Shown here: one piece after another, positions 1 through 7,502 of the stretch
How the letters are laid out: every line of letters begins with the position of its first letter
Numbering within the stretch: the first letter of the stretch is position 1
From: an uncultured Pelagibacteraceae bacterium
Lineage (GTDB): Bacteria > Pseudomonadota > Alphaproteobacteria > Pelagibacterales > Pelagibacteraceae
Direction: 5' to 3'
DNA length: 64,000 bases
NCBI GenBank assembly: GCA_902570125.1
Contig: CACFXK010000005.1
Coordinates: forward strand, 1 to 64,000
Notes under the pieces: model-generated
Database searches by the model: none
Seen by the model: the letters and a program-made list of their open reading frames with translations, nothing else
Told to the model about the DNA's origin: nothing
Translations under genes and position numbers: made by a program

Positions 1-1005
1 ATGCCAGATACAAGCATTGGTTCAAGGCAGCATTTTAAAAACATGCTTGAAGAATGTGTAACTGCTGAAAAACTTGGTTATACAACAGTATCAATACCAG
101 AGCATCATTTAATTAACTTACTAATGATGCCATCACCATTACAGATGGCTGTAAAGATTGCATCAGTTACAAAAAATATTAAAATAACAACAGGTATAGT
201 TGTTTTGCCTCTTCACGATATGAGAACATATGCTGGTGAAGTAGCTACTGCTGATATATTAACTGATGGAAGATTAATCTTAGGTGTAGGAAGAGGAGCA
301 TTTCCGTGGGAAATGAAAAGACTAGGCACACCAATAGAACAATCAAAAGAAAAATTTGTAGAGTCTTTAGAGGTTCTACAATTATTATTAAAAAATAAAG
401 AAGTTTCGTATAAAGGCAAATACTATGACTTCGAACCATTAACTATAATGCCTCGACCCATAAGTAATCCAATACCAATGATGGTTGCCGCAATGAATTT
501 AGAAAGTATAAAAGATGCAGCTTCAAGAGGATTTCATGTTCAATCAACAGTATTATCAGGAACAAAAGATCTTTTGTTAAGTAGAGTTAATGCATTCAAA
601 GAGGGTTGCATTCAACTAGGTGAAAAAGGTAAATTACTCAAACTTTCAATGCAACGAATGGCTTACTTAGCAAAAGATGAAAATGAAGCTAGAGAGAAAA
701 CAAAACTTGCTTACGAATATTACAAAAGATTTGACAATATGTTTACAGGACCAGGGAAAGTAAAAGAAGGGAATATAGAAGCTTTGCCAAGAAAACAAAC
801 TTTAGAAGAATTAAAAGAAAATCTTTTAATTTGCCCTTTAAATGAAATGATCGATAAACTTAGCGTTTATGCTGAAGCAGGAGTTGACGAGGTAATTCTT
901 AGTTCAAGTTTTGGACAATCTCAAGAAGACCTAATAGAGTCAATGTATAGAATTGGTGAAAATGTAATCCCATATTTCAAAAAATCTAATATACAAGTAG
1001 CTTAA
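1..1005 (+). CDS. LLM-class flavin-dependent oxidoreductase, probably 5'-truncated by the window edge
   Basis: Luciferase-like monooxygenase family (TIM barrel using FMNH2 or F420 in other members). Seen: the SIPEHH segment after the first helix, the ITTGIVVLPLHD strand, GRLILGVGRG and the PRPISNPIPM segment, in the order usual for this family. The first beta strand that normally opens the protein (about 15-25 residues before the first helix) is absent and the ORF begins at base 1, so the ATG at base 1 is probably internal and the true start lies outside the window. The alpha/beta hydrolase gene follows after 6 bases, so the two are likely co-transcribed. The substrate cannot be told from sequence; oxidation of a small organic compound whose product is hydrolysed by the neighbour is only an inference. 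Confidence 0.85.
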   Translation: MPDTSIGSRQHFKNMLEECVTAEKLGYTTVSIPEHHLINLLMMPSPLQMAVKIASVTKNIKITTGIVVLPLHDMRTYAGEVATADILTDGRLILGVGRGAFPWEMKRLGTPIEQSKEKFVESLEVLQLLLKNKEVSYKGKYYDFEPLTIMPRPISNPIPMMVAAMNLESIKDAASRGFHVQSTVLSGTKDLLLSRVNAFKEGCIQLGEKGKLLKLSMQRMAYLAKDENEAREKTKLAYEYYKRFDNMFTGPGKVKEGNIEALPRKQTLEELKENLLICPLNEMIDKLSVYAEAGVDEVILSSSFGQSQEDLIESMYRIGENVIPYFKKSNIQVA

Positions 1006-1011
1006 ATATCT

Positions 1012-1782
1012 ATGAGCATCATAGATTGCAATTACTCAGTCACAGGATCAGGGCCTGCAATATTTTTAACTCATGGAGTAGGAGGAGCAGAAGATGCATG
1101 GAGGTTCATAGTTCCAAAACTTAAAGATAAATTCACAGTTGTAACATATGATTTAAGAGGCCATGGAAAATCACCAGTAGATAATAAAGATTTTAATTTA
1201 GATGATCTTGTTTTAGATCTTGAAAGAGTAAGAGAAAAGGCAAACATCGAAAAAGCCCATTTTATGGGGCATTCTTTAGGAGGAATGATTGCGCCTGCTT
1301 ATGCTAAAAAGTTTCCTGAAAGAGTTTTGTCAGTTGGCTTATTATCAACAGTTGCAGGAAGATCCGATGAAGATAAGCAAAAAGTTTGGAATGTAATTTC
1401 AGATCTAAGAGATAAGGGTGTTGAACAAACATTAAAAAATCTCACTAACAGATGGTTTACAGACAATTTTATTGAAAAAAATCCAGACCTGGTATCTAGG
1501 AGATTAAAACAGGTAATAGATACTGATAAAGATGTATTCATAAATGTTTTTAAAATTTATGCGGAAACCGAGATGATCTCTTGGTTAAAAGATATAAAAA
1601 ATCCCTGCCTATTTATGACAGGTGAAAATGATGGTGGATGCACTCCTTCTCACAATAAAAAAATGTCAAACGAGGTTAAAGATTCTAAATTAGTTATTAT
1701 ACCAGAGGTAAAACACTCTTTTTTGATAGAGGCTCCTGAGCAAATAGCAAATAACTTAATAGAATTTATTGAAAATATTTAA
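1012..1782 (+). CDS. Alpha/beta hydrolase
   Basis: Full-length alpha/beta hydrolase fold protein (256 aa, typical size). Seen: oxyanion-hole motif LTHGVGG near residue 19, YDLRGHGKS near 46, nucleophile elbow GHSLGG with Ser88, an acid residue in the TGENDGG segment and the catalytic His in EVKHSF near the C-terminus. No signal peptide, so cytosolic. It lies 6 bases after the LLM oxidoreductase and converges on the SDR gene with 4 bases between stops. The family includes esterases, lactonases (for example 3-oxoadipate enol-lactonase) and C-C bond hydrolases. Resemblance to the enol-lactonase/haloperoxidase branch is only general, so no substrate is assigned. Confidence 0.88.
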   Translation: MSIIDCNYSVTGSGPAIFLTHGVGGAEDAWRFIVPKLKDKFTVVTYDLRGHGKSPVDNKDFNLDDLVLDLERVREKANIEKAHFMGHSLGGMIAPAYAKKFPERVLSVGLLSTVAGRSDEDKQKVWNVISDLRDKGVEQTLKNLTNRWFTDNFIEKNPDLVSRRLKQVIDTDKDVFINVFKIYAETEMISWLKDIKNPCLFMTGENDGGCTPSHNKKMSNEVKDSKLVIIPEVKHSFLIEAPEQIANNLIEFIENI

Positions 1783-1786
1783 AGTT

Positions 1787-2572
1787 CTAATGCATTCTTA
1801 AGGTGTTACCATCAACGCCAACTACTTGACCAGAAATTCTAGAAGACTCATCGGAAATTAAATAACAACACATTTTACCAATATCTTTCTCGTAAACCCA
1901 AGTATTAAGAGAAGTCATAGAGACAAATTCACTTTCCACAGCTTTTTTTGAGATCTTCAAAAATTTAGCTTTGTCTCTAATAACTCTTCCCATTCTATCT
2001 CCTTTTACAGTTCCTGGACAAATTGCGTTTACTCTGATTTTAAACTTTCCTAATTCCATTGCTAAAGTTTTTGTCATTCCAACTACCGCCCATTTACTTG
2101 CTGAGTACGGAGACCTTAGTGGAAATCCAAATATACCTGCTGTAGAGGATAGATTAACTATGGAGCCGCCTTTGTTTTTTTTTAACATTGGGATTGCTAA
2201 TTTTGAAAAAATAAAATGACTAATTACATTTATCTTTAAAGTTTGTTCCCAATCTTTTGTTTTAAGTTTGTCCATAGTTCCTGTTGGGCCTGCAACCCCA
2301 ACATTATTAATTAGTGCATCAATCTTTTGTGTTTTTTTTTTAATTTCTTTAAAGAAATTTATTACATCGTTTTCATTTGAGGCATCACAATGAAAAGAAA
2401 ATAATCTTTTATTATTTAAAGGATTTTTCTTTAATTTATTTATAGATTTTTTATCAACATCACAAACGAATACCTTTGCACCTTTTTCAAGACATTCTTT
2501 TGCTGTTGCCCAACCAATTCCTGATGCCCCAGCAGAGATAATTATTTTTTTATTTTTGAAATTGTATGACAT
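1787..2572 (-). CDS. Short-chain dehydrogenase/reductase
   Basis: Classical SDR (261 aa), an NAD(P)-dependent oxidoreductase of the cytosol. Seen: the dinucleotide-binding turn SAGASGIGWATA at the N-terminus, NNVGVAGP, the catalytic Ser in VNLSSTAG, the YSASK active-site motif, and a C-terminal SGQVVGVDGNT stretch typical of the family. The start codon overlaps the stop of the upstream 2-oxoglutarate oxygenase gene (TAATG), so the two are translationally coupled. The simplest reading is that the SDR oxidises an alcohol made by the oxygenase, but this is inference from context. The exact subfamily is not identified. Confidence 0.9.
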   Translation of the reverse strand: MSYNFKNKKIIISAGASGIGWATAKECLEKGAKVFVCDVDKKSINKLKKNPLNNKRLFSFHCDASNENDVINFFKEIKKKTQKIDALINNVGVAGPTGTMDKLKTKDWEQTLKINVISHFIFSKLAIPMLKKNKGGSIVNLSSTAGIFGFPLRSPYSASKWAVVGMTKTLAMELGKFKIRVNAICPGTVKGDRMGRVIRDKAKFLKISKKAVESEFVSMTSLNTWVYEKDIGKMCCYLISDESSRISGQVVGVDGNTLRMH

Positions 2573-3423
2573 TAATCTGTTAATCCATCGGATCTAACTT
2601 TATTTCTTTCTAAATGTATGGGCAATACTTTTCCGTAAATTGCTTTTGAATGTTCAGGTGTATTTACTCTCCAGGGATCCAATACATACGCAGGTATGCA
2701 CATAAAACGTGATGTTTTTCCTATAACTTTAGTTACTCTATGCATAGTAAATCTACCTTTAAATATTTGTAAATCACCTGGTTCAAGTTCAAGTCGTTTT
2801 ACTCTTGTTCGATCTCCATCTAGTACTTTTTTAACATCGTCAAATTTTTCGTTACCTGGTTCTCTTATGTTAGGACAATATTCAAATATTCCTCCCTCTT
2901 CTGGTTTTTGGATCATTAAACTTAACGTAAATTCACAACTATCAAAATGCCAAGGTAATATTCCATCAGTTTCCATAACGTTATATGCATGACAGGCTAA
3001 AGGATCAGCCCATCTATATATAGGAGAAATCCCTAAGCAAGCAGATACAAATTTTAATAATTCCTCAGTTTCATAAAGAAATTTCATCTCTGAATTTTTT
3101 GCAAAACAGTCAGAATTTAAATATCCATTAAATCTATCCATAAATATTCTTTTTGGGTGATCTTTAGGAAGAGTAGGGTCATCTTTTGCATAAAGATATG
3201 CGTTGATACTTTCTTTAGACATATAAACTTCATTAAGCTGTTGCTCTAATTCTTTTTTCATTACATTTAAAGAATTTGGTAAAATAAAATTAGGAATCAC
3301 CGAACAACTATCGCTATCTAATTCAGTTTTACATTTTTCAATTACTTTCTTGATCTTTGGTGATTGTAAATCATGAATTGGGTATTTAACTAAATCAACA
3401 ATGTTACTTAAACTTTTTTTCAT
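2572..3423 (-). CDS. Fe(II)/2-oxoglutarate-dependent oxygenase, HalD/ArpA-like
   Basis: Non-haem iron oxygenase (283 aa). Seen: metal-binding HFD (His159, Asp161) inside LPWHFDSCEFTLSLMIQ, a distal His228 in FKGRFTMHRV, and Arg239 (KTSRF), the usual 2-oxoglutarate anchor. The run EEGGIFEYCPNIR followed by LEPGDLQIFKGR resembles the HalD/BesD/ArpA group acting on free amino acids. Because the iron ligand is HxD rather than HxG, it should hydroxylate rather than halogenate (family knowledge). It is translationally coupled to the downstream SDR through a TAATG overlap. The ProV-type ATPase gene ends 15 bases... upstream on the same strand (its stop at 3439). A phytanoyl-CoA-dioxygenase-type role is an alternative. 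Substrate unknown. Confidence 0.8.
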   Translation of the reverse strand: MKKSLSNIVDLVKYPIHDLQSPKIKKVIEKCKTELDSDSCSVIPNFILPNSLNVMKKELEQQLNEVYMSKESINAYLYAKDDPTLPKDHPKRIFMDRFNGYLNSDCFAKNSEMKFLYETEELLKFVSACLGISPIYRWADPLACHAYNVMETDGILPWHFDSCEFTLSLMIQKPEEGGIFEYCPNIREPGNEKFDDVKKVLDGDRTRVKRLELEPGDLQIFKGRFTMHRVTKVIGKTSRFMCIPAYVLDPWRVNTPEHSKAIYGKVLPIHLERNKVRSDGLTD

Positions 3424-3438
3424 AACTATTTAATCTAA

Positions 3439-4464
3439 TTATGAGTTTGAAAGTGATTCTTGCAATTCTTTGTTAGATATATAGCCTTTAGCATTTCCTT
3501 GTTTATCAACTACCTCACAATTAGAGTTACTACAAACAACTTGAGGTAGAAATTCCTCTATAAATTGATCTTCCTCTACTTTTATCAAGTTTGATTTGTC
3601 AATATCATCTGATTGATTTACAGGTTTCATTATAATTTTTGCTTTTATAACTTTCGTTCTATTTACGTCTTTAACAAATGCCTCAACGTATTCATCAGCA
3701 GGGTTCATTATAATTTCTACAGGTGTTCCTACTTGAACAAGTTTTCCTGCATTCAAAATTCCAATATGATCTCCTAACCTTAATGACTCATCAAGATCAT
3801 GAGTAATAAATACTATCGTCTTTTTTAATTCTGATTGTAGGTCTATAAGTTGTTTCTGCATATCACTTCTAATTAAAGGATCTAATGCAGAAAAAGCTTC
3901 GTCCATTAACATAATGTCCGTGTCAGTAGCTAAGGCTCTTGCAAGACCTACTCGCTGTTGCATACCTCCAGAAAGTTGTGCAGGATATTGATTTTCAAAT
4001 CCAGTCAAACCGACAGACTCGATTTTTTCCATTGCAACAGAATTTCTTTTTTCAATCTCCATACCTTGCATTTCGAGTCCGTAACCAACATTTTGTAAAA
4101 CTGTTTTGTGTGGGAACAGCCCAAATCGTTGAAATACCATACTCATTTTTTGTCTTCTAAATTCAATTAATTGTTCTTTGTTTAGAGTGGTAACATCTTT
4201 ACCTTCTACTAGAATTTCTCCAGAGGTTGGGTCTATTAATCTATTTAAGTGTCTAATTAGTGTTGATTTTCCTGATCCAGACAAACCCATACAAACAAAT
4301 GTTTCTCCCTCTTCAATTTTTAAGGATACATTATCTAAACCAACCGTATGTCCAGTTTTTTCTAGAACATCTTCTTTTGTAGCTCCTTCTTGAACCATTT
4401 TAAGAACGCTATCAGGTTTTGGACCGAAAATTTTGTATACGTTATTGATTTCGATTTTAGACAT
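3439..4464 (-). CDS. proV: Glycine betaine/proline ABC transporter ATP-binding protein (second ProV copy)
   Basis: ProV/OpuAA-type ATPase (341 aa). Seen: N-terminal segment IEINNVYKIFGP preceding the KTGHTVGLDNVSL region characteristic of ProV, Walker A GLSGSGKST, signature LSGGMQQRVGLARAL, Walker B IMLMDEAFSALDP and switch His in FITHDLDE. The C-terminal ~90 residues are a degenerate CBS-like tail that includes a short Cys pair. A paralogue with the same layout is at 9700-10746. No permease or binding-protein gene is adjacent, so this copy either energises the same permease or a distant one. It diverges from the gamma-butyrobetaine dioxygenase gene across 114 bases. Confidence 0.92.
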   Translation of the reverse strand: MSKIEINNVYKIFGPKPDSVLKMVQEGATKEDVLEKTGHTVGLDNVSLKIEEGETFVCMGLSGSGKSTLIRHLNRLIDPTSGEILVEGKDVTTLNKEQLIEFRRQKMSMVFQRFGLFPHKTVLQNVGYGLEMQGMEIEKRNSVAMEKIESVGLTGFENQYPAQLSGGMQQRVGLARALATDTDIMLMDEAFSALDPLIRSDMQKQLIDLQSELKKTIVFITHDLDESLRLGDHIGILNAGKLVQVGTPVEIIMNPADEYVEAFVKDVNRTKVIKAKIIMKPVNQSDDIDKSNLIKVEEDQFIEEFLPQVVCSNSNCEVVDKQGNAKGYISNKELQESLSNS

Positions 4465-4525
4465 TTATTTAAAGTTTAGTTCTTTTAGTACATCAAAGCA
4501 AATCAACAATAAAATAACTTTATTA

Positions 4526-4570
4526 AATTCAACTATTAATTGAATTGAAATTTTTTTGATTTTATATAAT
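4526..4570 (+). promoter_or_regulatory. Inverted repeat and -10 element upstream of the butyrobetaine dioxygenase gene
   Basis: Seen: a perfect 7-bp inverted repeat AATTCAA-N7-TTGAATT (4526-4546), then TATAAT at 4565-4570, only 8 bases before the ATG at 4579. If TATAAT is the -10 box the mRNA would be nearly leaderless. Possible -35 hexamers (TTGAAT, TTGAAA) give spacings of 19 or 14, which are poor. The repeat would sit around the -35 region, where an operator could lie, but 7-bp palindromes are not rare in DNA this AT-rich. Confidence 0.35.
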
Positions 4571-4578
4571 TATTTATT

Positions 4579-5712
4579 ATGAATTCTATTTCTAAAATCG
4601 CAAAAAATAGCACTTATTTACAAATTACTTGGAACGATGGTGAAGAAAGTAAATTTAATTACATGTGGTTAAGAGATAATTGTCCTACTGCACATGATAA
4701 AGATTCAAGACATAGAATGTTTAATATCTTAGATGTATCAAAAGAAATAAATCCCAAAAAATATTCTTTAAATGGTGATGGTAAATTAGAAATAGAGTGG
4801 AGTGAGGGTGACCACACAAGTTATTATGATCCTAAGTGGTTGAGAGAAAATTGTTATACTATTAAAAATAAACAAGAATATGTCTCACCTTATCATCTTT
4901 GGGATAATAATTTGGAAAACGAATTTTCGTCGATATGTATTGAACATGATGAAGTAATTAATTCTGATGAAGGATTAATAAAGTGGTTAGAACTATTACA
5001 TCATAAAGGTATAGCAATAGTAAAAAATTCACCGACAGAAAAAAAATCAGGTTTTGATATTCTTCATAGAATAAGTCACGTAAGAGAAACCTTTTTTAAA
5101 ACCCCCTTTGAAGTAATCAATATTCCAAAACCAAATAATTCTGCTTACACAGCTCATGCTTTAAGAAACCACATGGATTTACCTTGGTTTGAATTACCAC
5201 CTGGTTATCAGTTTTTACACTGTTTAGTAAATGATGCAAAGGGTGGCGACTCTTCTGCAATTGATGGCTTTGCAGTTGCTGATTATTTGAGAAAAAATGA
5301 AAAAGATATTTTTGAAACATTAGTCTCTGTACCTCTAAAGTTTAGAGATAAAGATTATACTCAAGAATCTCACCGAAGCTTCCATGCCCCAGCAATTAGT
5401 TTAACAAAAGATAAAGATTTTCATGATATTAGATTTAGTGTTGCAACTATGGATGCATTAGACTGCCATCCAGACCAAATGGACAAAGTTTATAAAGCTC
5501 ACCACAGATTTGGTAATCTTTTACATGATGACAAATTTCAAATTAAATTTCGACTAGGACCAGGAGACATATTTTCTTTTAACAATAGACGTGTTTTGCA
5601 TGGTAGAACAGCCTTTGATCCAAATTCTGGTCATCGTCATCTTCAAGGCTATTATCTAGATAGAGATGAGATAATTGGTAGATTAGAATACCTTAAAAAA
5701 TATAAATCATAA
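4579..5712 (+). CDS. Gamma-butyrobetaine dioxygenase-like 2-oxoglutarate oxygenase
   Basis: Two-domain protein (377 aa) with the layout of gamma-butyrobetaine hydroxylase (BBOX). Residues ~8-100 form the GBBH-like N-terminal domain (DUF971 type; MWLRDNCPT and PKWLRENC), and residues ~120-370 form the TauD/TfdA oxygenase fold. Iron ligands are visible as His198-x-Asp200 (LRNHMDLPW) and His341 (RRVLHGRTAF), and the 2-oxoglutarate Arg is probably in HRHLQGYYLD. In the family the enzyme converts 4-trimethylaminobutyrate to L-carnitine. Only one clear Cys (DNC) remains of the N-terminal zinc site of the human enzyme. The position between betaine-transporter genes supports a quaternary-ammonium substrate. 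A trimethyllysine-type or other betaine substrate is possible. Confidence 0.82.
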   Translation: MNSISKIAKNSTYLQITWNDGEESKFNYMWLRDNCPTAHDKDSRHRMFNILDVSKEINPKKYSLNGDGKLEIEWSEGDHTSYYDPKWLRENCYTIKNKQEYVSPYHLWDNNLENEFSSICIEHDEVINSDEGLIKWLELLHHKGIAIVKNSPTEKKSGFDILHRISHVRETFFKTPFEVINIPKPNNSAYTAHALRNHMDLPWFELPPGYQFLHCLVNDAKGGDSSAIDGFAVADYLRKNEKDIFETLVSVPLKFRDKDYTQESHRSFHAPAISLTKDKDFHDIRFSVATMDALDCHPDQMDKVYKAHHRFGNLLHDDKFQIKFRLGPGDIFSFNNRRVLHGRTAFDPNSGHRHLQGYYLDRDEIIGRLEYLKKYKS

Positions 5713-6345
5713 GTTTTCAAATATAAGATTGTTATTTTTATTATATTTCAAAAACTCCCTTTTACTTTTAATTGTGTAATAATATTTTTCTTTATTAATC
5801 ATTTGTATTTTTCCGTTTTTTAAAAATTTTTTATCTAATATTAGATATTTTATTCCTTTATTTAGGCTACTTTTCAAAATAGATTTTACGCTAGATTTGT
5901 TGGAAAATGATAAACCCACTGATAGCTTTGAATTAATTTTAAGAAGATTATAGATATTTTCATGCTTAAAAGAGATAAATATACATTTTTTGAAACCTCT
6001 AGTTTCTTTAATCAAATTAGATAAAAGTTTTTTACTAAATAATGGCTTTATTTCAATAAAGACAGGAAATTTTTTTTTTGAGATTTTTAGAACCTCTTTC
6101 AATTGTGGTATTTGAAATTTTTTATTTTTAATCTCTTTTAGATCTTCATAATTAATATTTTTGATACTTTTATTTATTTTAAAAATTCTCTTTAAAGTAA
6201 AATCATGAAAACATACAAACTTTTTATCTTTGGTTGAATGAATATCTGTTTCAATACCAAATTTTTTTTTAAATGATTCTCGAAACGACTTTAGGCAGTT
6301 TTCTTTGTAACTCTTATTTACAATTCCTCTGTGTATTATATGCAT
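5707..6345 (-). CDS. Glycerophosphodiester phosphodiesterase family protein
   Basis: GDPD-type TIM-barrel hydrolase, short for the family (about 212 aa from the chosen start). Seen: HRG at the very N-terminus (MHIIHRG), then ENCLKSF, GIETDIHSTKD and VCFHDFTLKRIF, which match the HR(G)..EN..F and E.D.H..D....HD metal/active-site pattern. The track's ATG at 6372 lies inside the right arm of a terminator hairpin (6354-6379); the ATG at 6345 is placed directly before MHIIHRG and is preferred. No signal peptide, so probably cytosolic cleavage of glycerophosphodiesters, releasing glycerol-3-phosphate and an alcohol such as choline. The stop overlaps the convergent dioxygenase stop by 6 bases. Very Lys/Ile-rich. 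Confidence 0.78.
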   Translation of the reverse strand: MHIIHRGIVNKSYKENCLKSFRESFKKKFGIETDIHSTKDKKFVCFHDFTLKRIFKINKSIKNINYEDLKEIKNKKFQIPQLKEVLKISKKKFPVFIEIKPLFSKKLLSNLIKETRGFKKCIFISFKHENIYNLLKINSKLSVGLSFSNKSSVKSILKSSLNKGIKYLILDKKFLKNGKIQMINKEKYYYTIKSKREFLKYNKNNNLIFENL

Positions 6346-6347
6346 GT

Positions 6348-6379
6348 AAAAAAAAGGGCTTTGTTTCCACAAAGCCCTT
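6348..6379 (-). terminator. Rho-independent terminator after proX
   Basis: On the minus strand the sequence forms a perfect 11-bp stem AAGGGCTTTGT / ACAAAGCCCTT with a 4-base loop (GGAA), followed by an uninterrupted run of eight U residues. It lies 23 bases after the proX stop codon. The U tract ends two bases before the ATG chosen for the GDPD gene, so downstream expression would need read-through. Confidence 0.88.
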
Positions 6380-6402
6380 AATTATTTTTTGAAGTTTAGT
6401 TA

Positions 6403-7413
6403 TTAGTTAGGTAACCAACTTTTCCATTTATCTGGATTATTATCTAACCACTCATTTACAACTTCTTTAACGTCTCTTTTTTTGATGTCAACTTCAACAA
6501 GCATCTTAGCTTGGTCTAAGTTTTCTAACTTCATTCTTTCAAAAAAAGCTTTTGCTTTAGCATGTTCTGGTTTAGCAAATGTGTCAGGATTTCCATAATT
6601 CATAGTGTAATCTTTATCCCAACCAGTTGCTGGCCATCCATCTGTACCACAAGTTTTCCAGTTGTTTGCTTCAGTAAATGTGTCTCCTGCACAAGTTTTG
6701 TACTCAGGAAGTTGAACTCCAACCATGTCAAACTCGCCAAAGAACCAGTGTGGTGACCATAAGTATAACAAGAACGGCTCTTTTCTCATGTAAGCAGCTT
6801 TTGCTTCTGCAATTGCAGCCGCTTCAGTTCCCAGCTCATCTGCTTGGAAATCAATTCCTAAAAGATCAAGTCTTTTTTGGTCATGACAGTTCCAACCAGC
6901 TACAGGACATCCAATTAATCTTCCTTTACCCCCTGTTTCAATAGTTGCAAATTTAGCTTTATGTTTGTTTAGGTCTCTCCAAGTTTTAATGCCCATTTCA
7001 TCTGCAGCATATTTAGGTATCCAGTAATCTGACATACCGATGATTCCAGTAGTTCCTAAAAGATCAACTGTTCCATCTCCTTTATAAGACTTTACTACTT
7101 TGCCGTCATAAATTAAATCTTCATTAAACATTACATCGTCCGCCTCTGCATAACTTGGCCAACTCTCGCAAGCGAAATCAAGTTCTCCAGCTGCAATTGC
7201 TTCCCATAATCCAGTACCAGAAGGGAAAACTGTTTGTTTAATTTTATAGCCCATTTCTCTTTCAAGAATTGCTACTGCAACTTCACAAGTAATTATTCCA
7301 CCTGTCCAGTCAGCAATAGCAGCATGTAATCTTTTTGCATTTGCCTGAGTAAGACTTGCTAATAAAATTACGAAAGATAAAAATAGAGCTGATATTGTTT
7401 TTGATAACCTCAT
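6403..7413 (-). CDS. proX: Glycine betaine/proline ABC transporter substrate-binding protein
   Basis: Periplasmic OpuAC/ProX-type binding protein (336 aa). Seen: Sec signal peptide with a hydrophobic core (ALFLSFVILLASL) and predicted cleavage after QANA, then IADWTGGIITCEVA, SGTGLWEAIAAGELDFACESW and a Trp/Tyr-rich binding region (YLWSPHWFF), typical of the aromatic cage for quaternary amines. Six Cys residues in the mature part (IITCEV, DFACES, GCPVAGWNC, KTCAGD, WKTCGTDG) suggest disulfides. A good Shine-Dalgarno (GAGAGGAAAT) precedes the ATG. It follows proW on the same strand with an 89-base gap holding a candidate promoter, and is followed by a strong terminator, fitting separate high expression. 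Confidence 0.93.
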   Translation of the reverse strand: MRLSKTISALFLSFVILLASLTQANAKRLHAAIADWTGGIITCEVAVAILEREMGYKIKQTVFPSGTGLWEAIAAGELDFACESWPSYAEADDVMFNEDLIYDGKVVKSYKGDGTVDLLGTTGIIGMSDYWIPKYAADEMGIKTWRDLNKHKAKFATIETGGKGRLIGCPVAGWNCHDQKRLDLLGIDFQADELGTEAAAIAEAKAAYMRKEPFLLYLWSPHWFFGEFDMVGVQLPEYKTCAGDTFTEANNWKTCGTDGWPATGWDKDYTMNYGNPDTFAKPEHAKAKAFFERMKLENLDQAKMLVEVDIKKRDVKEVVNEWLDNNPDKWKSWLPN

Positions 7414-7445
7414 TTATTTCCTCTCATTTAATTAATTAAAGACTT

Positions 7446-7475
7446 ATCTTAAAACAAAAAATACTAGTTTGTAAA
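7446..7475 (-). promoter_or_regulatory. Candidate promoter for proX
   Basis: Reading the minus strand: TTTACA (-35), an 18-base spacer, TAAGAT (-10), located about 33 bases before the proX ATG. The -35 lies in a short palindrome (AGTTTGTAAACT). The match is fair, not perfect; it would allow the binding protein to be made in excess over the upstream permease. Confidence 0.4.
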
Positions 7476-7502
7476 CTGTGAATAATGATGCTTTTACTTG
7501 AC

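Noticed and set aside
1787-2572. Plus-strand ORF 1971-2219 and similar long opposite-strand frames across the window
   Set aside because: They overlap well-supported genes, lack family motifs, and are expected shadows of AT-rich coding DNA.
4465-4578. Possible SAM, glycine or other riboswitch in the divergent gap before the dioxygenase
   Set aside because: The gap is 114 bases of AT-rich DNA with no stable multi-stem structure, no purine-rich conserved core, and the promoter lies too near the ATG for a leader RNA.
5707-6372. Start of the GDPD gene at 6372 as in the ORF track
   Set aside because: That ATG lies within the right arm of a strong terminator; the ATG at 6345 starts directly before the HRG motif.
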